Assembly (NCBI GenBank): GCA_016200155.1
Contig: JACQFG010000405.1
Location: 1 to 5,447, forward strand
Length of the DNA stretch: 5,447 bases
Direction: 5' to 3'
Origin: Planctomycetota bacterium
Lineage (GTDB): Bacteria; Planctomycetota; Planctomycetia; Gemmatales; Gemmataceae
In this document: positions 1-5,447 of the stretch, piece after piece
How the letters are laid out: each line of letters opens with the position of its first letter
Numbering within the stretch: position 1 is the first letter of the stretch
Program-made: the position numbers and the translations under genes
The notes under the pieces: generated by a model
Databases searched by the model: none
Told to the model about the DNA's origin: nothing
What the model saw: only the letters and a program-made list of their open reading frames with translations

Positions 1-42
1 CCGCCCGACGCCCCATCCATCGATTCCAAGGAGAAGATTGCC

Positions 43-2427
43 ATGTCACGACGTGCCCTGCCATGGATCGCCGGCGTTCTCTTGCTGCCGTCCGTCGTCG
101 CCGCGCAGCCGCCGCACAAGATCGAGTTCAATCGCGACATTCGGCCCATCCTCTCCAACAACTGCTTCGTCTGTCACGGGCCGGACAACAACCTGCGCAA
201 GGCGAAGCTGCGGCTCGACGACGAAAAGGACGCCCACGCCAAGGTCATAACCAAGGGCGAGCCGCTCATCAGCGAGATGTTCACCCGGCTCGTGACGGAC
301 GAGCCCGGCAAGAAGATGCCGCCGGCGAAGTCGAAGAAGCAGCTCACGAAGGCGGAGATCCAGCTCATCTTCGACTGGATCGAGCAGGGCGCGAAATATG
401 AGCCGCACTGGTCGCTGATCGCGCCGAAGAAGCACGAGGTGCCCAAGGTGAAGGGATCGCCCGGCAACGACATCGATCGCTTCATAATCGCTCGCCTCGA
501 GAAGGAGGGATTGAAGCTTTCTGACGAGGCCGACCCGCGCACCTTGATCCGCCGGCTGTCGTTCGACTTGACCGGACTGCCGCCGACGCCGGACGAAGTG
601 GGTGATTTCGTGAAGGAATATGCGGGCGCTAAACGAGAAGCGGCGTACGGCAAGGTCGTCGATCGTCTGTTGGCCTCGAAGCACTTTGGCGAACGCATGG
701 CAGTGCACTGGCTCGACGTCGTGCGCTATGCCGACACCGCGGGCTATCACAGCGACAACGATCGCAACGTGTGGATGTATCGCGACTGGGTGATCAACGC
801 GTTCAACACGAACAAGCGATTCGCCGACTTCGCGCGCGAGCAAATCGCCGGCGACCTGTTGCCGAACGCGACGAATGAGCAAAAGATCGCATCGGGCCAC
901 AATCGTTTGCTGCAAACGACCGAGGAGGGGGGCAGTCAGGCGAAGGAGTACACCGCGAAGTATGCCGCCGATCGCGTGCGCAACTTCTCCGCGGGCTGGC
1001 TCGGCCTGACGCTCGGCTGCACCGAGTGCCACGATCACAAGTACGACCCGTTCACGACCAAGGAGTTCTACAAGCTCGCGTCGTTCTTCGCCGACATCCA
1101 GGAAGTCCCGGTCGGCCGGCAGCCGCCGACACCGATCACGACGAAGGACAGCCAGGACAAGATCAAAAAGTTCGATGACGACATTGCTGCGATCCAAAAA
1201 GAAATAGCGACGGGGCCAAAGGACCGGGGCAAGGAGTCGCAGAAGAAGCTCGGTGAACTGCAAAAGCAAAGGGCGGCGTACCTGCTGACGGTGCCGTCGA
1301 CGCTGATCACGACATCCGGCAATCCGCGGGTCATTCGCATGCTGAAGCGCGGCAACTGGCTCGACGAATCGGGCGAGATCGTTGCCCCCGGTGTTCCGGC
1401 CGCACTGAATCCGCTCCCCTCGCCCCCTCCTGGGGGGAGAGGGGCCGGGGGTGAGGGGGGAGCAGCCGTCAAGGACAAGAAGCGCGCGACTCGGCTCGAC
1501 CTCGCGGATTGGCTCGTCGCGTCGGAGAATCCGCTGGCCGCGCGCGTCTTCGTCAATCGCCTGTGGATGCTCTACTTCGGCCACGGCATTGTCAAGACCG
1601 CCGATGATTTCGGCGCCCTGGGCGCCTGGCCGACGCATCCCGAATTGCTCGATTGGCTCGCCCTCGACTTCCAGGCCAGCGGCGGCGACTTCAAACGCTC
1701 GATCAAGCTGATCGTCATGTCCTCGACGTATCGCCAGTCGTCGAAAAGTTCGCCGGAGCTGCGGCAACGCGATCCGTACAACCAGCTCGTCGCCAGGCAG
1801 GGCCGATTCCGCCTCGATGCCGAGTTCGTGCGCGACAACGCTCTCGCCATCAGCGGCCTGCTCGTCCCGAAGATCGGCGGCCCCAGCGTCAAGCCGTATC
1901 AGCCCGCCGGCTACTGGCGCTACCTCAACTTCCCGACGCGTGAATGGATGAACGACAAGGGCGAAAGCCAGTATCGCCGCGGCCTGTATACCTGGTGGCA
2001 GCGCACCTTCCTGCAGCCGAGCCTCTTGGCCTTCGACGCCTCGAATCGCGAGGAGTGCACCGTCGAACGCCCGCGCAGCAACACGCCGCAACAAGCCCTC
2101 GTGTTGCTGAACGACCCGACCTACGTCGAGGCGTCGCGCGTCTTTGCCGAGAAGATCATTCGCGCCAGCGGCAAAACCCCCGACCGCATCCAGACCGCGT
2201 ACCGGTTAGCCCTGCAACGCCAGGCGACCGCCGCCGAGATCGACATCCTGACGAAGCTCGTCGAGAAGCACCGCACGCACTACGAAGCCAACCCCAAGGA
2301 GGCGGACGCCTTGCTCGGCGTCGGCTACCGTCCTGCCGCCAAGGACATCCGCCCCACGGAGCTAGCCGCGTGGACGTCGGTGGCACGGACGATTCTGAAC
2401 CTGCACGAGACGATCACGCGGGATTGA
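43..2427 (+). CDS. Secreted PSCyt1-DUF1549-DUF1553 c-type cytochrome protein
   Basis: This 794-residue protein starts with a probable Sec signal peptide (RR at 3-4, hydrophobic core about 9-19, likely cleavage after A21). A planctomycete cytochrome C (PSCyt1) module follows, with haem motif CFVCH at 41-45 and a probable axial Met in KMPP (M92). DUF1549 covers about 140-350 and contains a second CxxCH (CTECH, 326-330) that is usual for the family. A charged, coiled-coil-like stretch lies at about 367-413. DUF1553 covers about 480-790 and ends in the usual AAWTSVARTILNLHETI-type tail, so the gene looks complete. The start is supported by AAGGAG at 28-33, nine bases upstream. The exact biochemical role is not settled; the family is associated with periplasmic polysaccharide or sulfated-glycan use together with DUF1501 partners, and haem suggests electron transfer. 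Residues about 455-475 are an unusual Pro/Gly linker made by an in-frame palindromic repeat. Family call is secure; function is inferred. Confidence 0.95.
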   Translation: MSRRALPWIAGVLLLPSVVAAQPPHKIEFNRDIRPILSNNCFVCHGPDNNLRKAKLRLDDEKDAHAKVITKGEPLISEMFTRLVTDEPGKKMPPAKSKKQLTKAEIQLIFDWIEQGAKYEPHWSLIAPKKHEVPKVKGSPGNDIDRFIIARLEKEGLKLSDEADPRTLIRRLSFDLTGLPPTPDEVGDFVKEYAGAKREAAYGKVVDRLLASKHFGERMAVHWLDVVRYADTAGYHSDNDRNVWMYRDWVINAFNTNKRFADFAREQIAGDLLPNATNEQKIASGHNRLLQTTEEGGSQAKEYTAKYAADRVRNFSAGWLGLTLGCTECHDHKYDPFTTKEFYKLASFFADIQEVPVGRQPPTPITTKDSQDKIKKFDDDIAAIQKEIATGPKDRGKESQKKLGELQKQRAAYLLTVPSTLITTSGNPRVIRMLKRGNWLDESGEIVAPGVPAALNPLPSPPPGGRGAGGEGGAAVKDKKRATRLDLADWLVASENPLAARVFVNRLWMLYFGHGIVKTADDFGALGAWPTHPELLDWLALDFQASGGDFKRSIKLIVMSSTYRQSSKSSPELRQRDPYNQLVARQGRFRLDAEFVRDNALAISGLLVPKIGGPSVKPYQPAGYWRYLNFPTREWMNDKGESQYRRGLYTWWQRTFLQPSLLAFDASNREECTVERPRSNTPQQALVLLNDPTYVEASRVFAEKIIRASGKTPDRIQTAYRLALQRQATAAEIDILTKLVEKHRTHYEANPKEADALLGVGYRPAAKDIRPTELAAWTSVARTILNLHETITRD
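1413..1463. repeat. GC-rich palindromic element inserted in frame in the DUF1549/DUF1553 gene
   Basis: A 51-base imperfect inverted repeat. The left arm, 1413-1427 (GCTCCCCTCGCCCCC), is nearly the reverse complement of the right arm, 1447-1463 (GGGGGTGAGGGGGGAGC); the arms differ by two extra bases and one G/T position that would wobble-pair in RNA. A C-tract/G-tract centre (1428-1446) could pair further. Strand-biased runs of C then G are unlike the surrounding coding sequence. From general knowledge, C-rich/G-rich palindromes of this look are dispersed in many planctomycete genomes; I cannot count copies here. It is 17 codons long, so the reading frame is kept, and it encodes a Pro/Gly-rich linker between two domains. 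Confidence 0.75.
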
Positions 2428-2428
2428 T

Positions 2429-2434
2429 GGAGGG
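2429..2434 (+). promoter_or_regulatory. Ribosome binding site deciding the Phd-type antitoxin start
   Basis: GGAGGG lies four bases before the ATG at 2439 and begins two bases after the stop of the upstream DUF1553 gene (TGA 2425-2427). An alternative in-frame ATG at 2427 overlaps that stop (TGATG) but would place this site inside the gene, and the protein family normally begins at the residues encoded from 2439. Confidence 0.65.
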
Positions 2435-2438
2435 AAAG

Positions 2439-2660
2439 ATGGCGACCGTGACAATTGAAGAAGCTCAGGCAAAGTTGCCACAATTAGTCGAGGATTTGAG
2501 GCCAGGTGAAGAAGTCCTCATTACGAAGGGGGGACAACCCTTGGCGCATCTGACAATAGCTGGCCGAACGGCGTGGCCATGCAAGGCTGGCTGCTATCGC
2601 AAGGCGGAATTCTGGATGGCGCCGGATTTCGACGCGCCGTTGGATGACTTCAAGGAATAA
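2439..2660 (+). CDS. Phd/YefM-type (prevent-host-death) antitoxin, no adjacent toxin
   Basis: A 73-residue protein of the usual length for Phd/YefM-type antitoxins. The N-terminal half (about 1-42) fits the DNA-binding fold: TIEEAQAKLPQLVEDL, then RPGEEVLITKGGQPLAHLTI, a beta-strand pattern typical of the family. The C-terminal part, about 54-73 (RKAEFWMAPDFDAPLDDFKE), matches the toxin-neutralising tail common in such antitoxins, where a FDAPLxDF motif is frequent. By family knowledge these proteins bind their own promoter and block a partner toxin, often a PIN-domain RNase or RelE/Doc-type protein. No toxin gene follows: the next 61 bases are non-coding and then another antitoxin-like gene begins. 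The gene starts 11 bases after the DUF1553 stop, so it is probably translated from the same message. GC content is clearly lower than in the flanking large genes (29 of 60 bases in 2461-2520). It is either an orphan antitoxin or one acting on a toxin elsewhere. Confidence 0.85.
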   Translation: MATVTIEEAQAKLPQLVEDLRPGEEVLITKGGQPLAHLTIAGRTAWPCKAGCYRKAEFWMAPDFDAPLDDFKE

Positions 2661-2681
2661 AGAGACCAGCTTTTTGGCTAG

Positions 2682-2701
2682 CCGGCGGCGTAAGCGACCG
2701 G
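2682..2701. repeat. REP-like imperfect palindrome in the gap between two antitoxin genes
   Basis: CCGGCGGC, loop GTAA, GCGACCGG: outer CCGG/CCGG and inner GC/GC pair, with two mismatches between. GTAAGCG at 2690-2696 recurs at 2703-2709. Similar GC-rich palindromes with a GTAAGC core resemble dispersed short palindromes I recall from planctomycete genomes, but copy number cannot be judged here. The rest of the gap (2661-2721) shows no gene and no convincing terminator. Confidence 0.45.
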
Positions 2702-2708
2702 AGTAAGC

Positions 2709-2713
2709 GGAGG
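2709..2713 (+). promoter_or_regulatory. Ribosome binding site of the addiction-module gene
   Basis: GGAGG with eight bases to the ATG at 2722. A strong, well-spaced site that supports this start; it lies just after the REP-like palindrome, and the second GTAAGCG copy ends on its first base. Confidence 0.7.
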
Positions 2714-2721
2714 CAGGAATT

Positions 2722-2940
2722 ATGGCGACAGTGCTGGAACAAGCAATGAGCTTAAGCGTCGAAGAAAAGCTCCAATTCATCTCGGCCCTTTGGGATAGCA
2801 TGACGCAGAACCCGGCGAGTTTTCCGGTGCCCGATTGGCAATTGGAGGAACTGGATCGGCGTATCGAATCGCAGCAAAAGAAACCTCAACGGGGCAAGCC
2901 GTGGGACCAGGTCAACCGAGAGATTCGCGATGGCAAGTGA
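2722..2940 (+). CDS. Addiction-module antitoxin-like protein (TIGR02574/Unstab_antitox type)
   Basis: A 72-residue acidic/helical protein matching the putative addiction module component family. Visible signature parts are LSVEEKLQFISALWDSM (about 10-26), VPDWQLEELDRRIESQQ (about 35-51) and the closing RGKPWDQVNREIRDGK, equivalent to the family's G-x-x-W-x-x-V/I ending. Members are usually the antitoxin half of a pair whose toxin is a ParE/RelE-like protein encoded directly downstream, often with overlap. Here the overlapping downstream gene (11 shared bases) is not a RelE/ParE toxin but a SMI1/KNR4-type protein. Start chosen from the GGAGG site. So the antitoxin is either orphaned, with the toxin replaced, or works with a distant toxin. 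Family assignment is by eye but the pattern is characteristic. Confidence 0.85.
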   Translation: MATVLEQAMSLSVEEKLQFISALWDSMTQNPASFPVPDWQLEELDRRIESQQKKPQRGKPWDQVNREIRDGK

Positions 2941-3345
2941 TGAGCTTGAACAATTGAAAGCGGATATCGCAAGAAGGTATTCCGAAGCCAGACTGACGCC
3001 CGTCTCAAGTGGCGAAGTGGGGAACCTCAGACAGAGTTGGCCTGGAATCCCCGATCATTATGTCGACTATTTGTCGGAGGTCGGGTGGGGAGAAGTCGGG
3101 GCCTACATGTTCTTCAGCGGACCCGTAGGGTCAGAAGAAATTTATGGCGACAGCACTATCAGCGAATTTCCGCATTTGGGATGCATCCAAATAGTCGCCA
3201 CCGACAGCGCGGGTGGGTGTATCGGATTTGATACGCTCATGGGTTGGAAAATGGTGATGGTCGATCTCCCACACCATCCGCCATATTTGTTGCCGGAGCA
3301 AACGATGCACGATTTCGTCAGGTGCAAAGCATTAGGAGAAATTCG

Positions 3346-3349
<4 letters not shown>
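2930..3349 (+). CDS. SMI1/KNR4 (SUKH) family protein, probable immunity-type protein
   Basis: A 139-residue protein, the usual length for single-domain SUKH proteins. Seen features are IPDHYVDYLSEVGWGEVG (about 40-57), corresponding to the family's LPxDYxxFLxxxGxG start; FSGPVGSEEIYGD (about 62-74), typical of SMI1/KNR4 bacterial members; and GGCIGFDTLMGWKMVMVD (about 95-112), matching the family's GDxxGFD strand region. There is no signal peptide or membrane segment, so it should be cytoplasmic. Bacterial SUKH proteins are widely regarded as immunity proteins against polymorphic or contact-dependent toxins, each specific to its toxin; no toxin gene is next to it. It overlaps the previous gene by 11 bases and the following DUF1501 start by 4 (ATGA), implying coupled translation. 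A weak GAGAGA at 2918-2923 precedes the ATG. GC is low (29, 29 and 32 of 60 in three lines counted), consistent with recent acquisition. Confidence 0.75.
3334..3338 (+). promoter_or_regulatory. Ribosome binding site deciding the DUF1501 start
   Basis: AGGAG sits seven bases before the ATG at 3346 and lies inside the end of the SUKH gene. It decides the start: the frame is open further upstream to an ATG at 3244, but only the 3346 start puts the Tat twin-arginine motif at the N-terminus. Confidence 0.85.
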
Positions 3350-4764
<1,415 letters not shown>

Positions 4765-4780
4765 TACAATGCGCGCGCGG

Positions 4781-4785
4781 GGAGG
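4781..4785 (+). promoter_or_regulatory. Ribosome binding site deciding the 4793 start
   Basis: GGAGG with seven bases before the ATG at 4793. An earlier in-frame ATG at 4769 would bury this site inside the gene and adds eight residues with no family support. Confidence 0.75.
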
Positions 4786-4792
4786 ATGCAGG

Positions 4793-5068
4793 ATGAACAC
4801 AACCGAAACCACGATTCAGAATGGCCGAGTCGATGTCGCGGCGCCCCCTGGGTTGGCCGACGGCACGAAGGTGTTGGTCGATGTGACGCCGTTGCCCTCA
4901 GTGAAAATCGGCATCGATGAATCGGAATGGCGCGACGATGCCGAGGCGTTGGCCGATTGGCAGGCCTGGCTCAAGTCCATTGAGCCGATCGAATGGGGAG
5001 CGTCCGACCAATTCGACGAGGAATTCCGCCGCTTCAATATCGAGGCCGTGCTGACGCACCCAACGTGA
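4793..5068 (+). CDS. Small antitoxin-like protein (DUF104/AF2212-like N-terminus), no adjacent toxin
   Basis: A 91-residue soluble protein. Its start resembles small bacterial and archaeal proteins of the DUF104/AF2212 type: a beta-hairpin TTIQNGRVDV (about 6-15) then PPGLADGTKVLVDV (about 18-31). Then comes an acidic helical region, ESEWRDDAEALADWQAWLKSI (43-63), and a tail with FDEEFRRFNIEAV (about 74-86). Planctomycetes carry many such small proteins, often next to a PIN-domain toxin gene, and they are commonly regarded as antitoxins. No PIN gene follows: after an 87-base gap comes a TIR-domain gene. It begins 28 bases after the DUF1501 stop and so is probably in the same transcript. The family call rests on the N-terminal pattern only; it could instead be an uncharacterised small protein with no antitoxin role. 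Confidence 0.6.
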   Translation: MNTTETTIQNGRVDVAAPPGLADGTKVLVDVTPLPSVKIGIDESEWRDDAEALADWQAWLKSIEPIEWGASDQFDEEFRRFNIEAVLTHPT

Positions 5069-5131
5069 GCGGCGAAGCCTTGCATGCGCGGCGGCGGGCA
5101 GGTAACATGGATTGGAAGCTTACCGCTTTCA

Positions 5132-5150
5132 CCTCACCCCCGCCGCGAGG
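5132..5150. other. Short C-rich/G-rich hairpin before the TIR gene
   Basis: CCTC at 5132-5135 can pair with GAGG at 5147-5150 around a C-rich loop. The GAGG arm is part of the only Shine-Dalgarno-like sequence (GAGGGA, 5147-5152) for the TIR gene. The left arm with its C-run resembles half of the larger palindrome at 1413-1463, so it may be a decayed copy. The stem is only four base pairs, so this is weak. The remainder of 5069-5155 shows no other feature. Confidence 0.25.
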
Positions 5151-5155
5151 GATTG

Positions 5156-5447
5156 ATGGACGCCCTGCATGTCTTCGTGTCGCACGCCTCCGCAAACGAT
5201 GCCGTTGTAGCCCGGCTCCGCAATGCTCTCGAAGACATCGGCGTCTCCGTCTGGACTGACTCCCAGCATCTCTCCGGCGGCGTTCCGCTCGAAGAGGAAA
5301 TCTTCCAGGCCATCGAGACGGCCGATCACTTCCTCGTGCTCATCTCGCTGGCGTCGCTTGACTCCAAGTGGGTCGAGAAGGAGATTCGCCGCGCCCAGGA
5401 CGTGCAGAAGAAGCGCGGTTGCGCCTACAAGGTCATTCCGATCCTGC
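5156..5447 (+). CDS. TIR-domain protein, N-terminal part (runs off the window)
   Basis: Ninety-seven codons are present before the window ends. The sequence reads as a TIR domain from the first residues: beta-A strand and loop LHVFVSHASAND (about 4-15); helix DAVVARLRNALEDIG (15-29); box-2/BB-loop region VSVWTDSQHLSGG (30-42); helix EEEIFQAIETAD (47-57); strand HFLVLISLASLDSKW (58-72); and WVEKEI (72-77). E76 sits four residues after W72, as does the catalytic glutamate in the WVHKE motif of SARM1, so NADase or related nucleotide-cleaving activity is plausible. In bacteria TIR domains often serve as death effectors in anti-phage defence, fused to sensor domains (NB-ARC, WD40, TPR, SAVED and others); what follows here is unknown. 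The start at 5156 has GAGGGA three bases upstream, which is close; TTG at 5153 or ATG at 5084 are in-frame alternatives, but the domain begins right after 5156. Confidence 0.9.
   Translation, partial: MDALHVFVSHASANDAVVARLRNALEDIGVSVWTDSQHLSGGVPLEEEIFQAIETADHFLVLISLASLDSKWVEKEIRRAQDVQKKRGCAYKVIPIL

Noticed and set aside
326..330. Residues 326-330 of the first protein (second CxxCH) as a novel extra haem site
   Set aside because: The C-x-x-C-H-D-H-K-x-D-P sequence is a regular feature of DUF1549 proteins, so it is not unusual. (Positions given are protein residues.)
46..2094. Long open frame on the minus strand opposite the cytochrome gene (682 codons)
   Set aside because: It is a shadow caused by high GC and codon bias of the + strand gene; the translation is Arg/Leu/Val-rich low-complexity with no recognisable domain.
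1944..2438. Upstream extension of the Phd-type antitoxin frame into the DUF1553 gene
   Set aside because: The frame is open only by chance inside the host gene; the antitoxin family starts at the residues encoded from 2439, and a ribosome binding site sits at 2429-2434.
2661..2681. Possible terminator (T-run at 2671-2675) after the Phd-type gene
   Set aside because: No stable GC-rich stem precedes the T-run; only short chance pairings are visible.
3144..3153. Ten-base match ATGGCGACAG at 2722-2731 and 3144-3153
   Set aside because: It does not extend beyond ten bases, lies in different gene contexts and is likely chance.
3244..3345. Longer DUF1501 start at 3244
   Set aside because: It would place 34 residues before the Tat signal and lie inside the SUKH gene; the AGGAG at 3334-3338 supports 3346.
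5084..5155. Earlier in-frame ATG for the TIR protein at 5084
   Set aside because: It adds 24 residues without any domain match, partly encoded by the C-rich/G-rich repeat-like stretch; TIR sequence begins just after 5156. Kept as an alternative only.

Overview
The window looks like a planctomycete chromosome (Pirellulales/Gemmatales-like). The two large genes belong to families greatly expanded in that phylum: a PSCyt1/DUF1549/DUF1553 c-type cytochrome protein and a Tat-exported DUF1501 protein. Coding DNA is GC-rich, about 67-72% in two 60-base lines counted by hand from these two genes. All genes I accept are on the + strand, with short gaps or overlaps, as in one operon or two consecutive ones.

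Layout: 43-2427 is the secreted PSCyt1-DUF1549-DUF1553 protein. It carries a GC-rich palindromic element (1413-1463) read in frame as a Pro/Gly linker. 2439-2660 is a Phd/YefM-type antitoxin. 2661-2721 is a short gap holding a REP-like imperfect palindrome. 2722-2940 is an addiction-module antitoxin-like protein (TIGR02574/Unstab_antitox type). 2930-3349 is a SMI1/KNR4 (SUKH) protein. 3346-4764 is the DUF1501 protein. 4793-5068 is a small protein with an antitoxin-like N-terminus. 5156 to the window end is the first 97 codons of a TIR-domain protein.

The DUF1549/DUF1553 and DUF1501 genes are normally direct neighbours and are thought to work together outside the cytoplasm, probably in breakdown of complex polysaccharides. 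Here about 0.9 kb of lower-GC DNA (roughly 50% in the lines counted) separates them. That segment carries three small genes of toxin-antitoxin or immunity type, joined to the host genes with almost no spacing: an 11-base gap upstream and a 4-base ATGA overlap downstream. No recognisable toxin accompanies any of them. After the DUF1501 gene come another antitoxin-like gene, also without a toxin, and a TIR gene whose catalytic glutamate is in place.

The most interesting reading is a row of antidote-only genes, possibly anti-addiction or immunity cargo, inside and after a catabolic operon and leading into a TIR defence-type effector. Whether these genes form a system or are just accumulated accessory cargo cannot be decided from this window.
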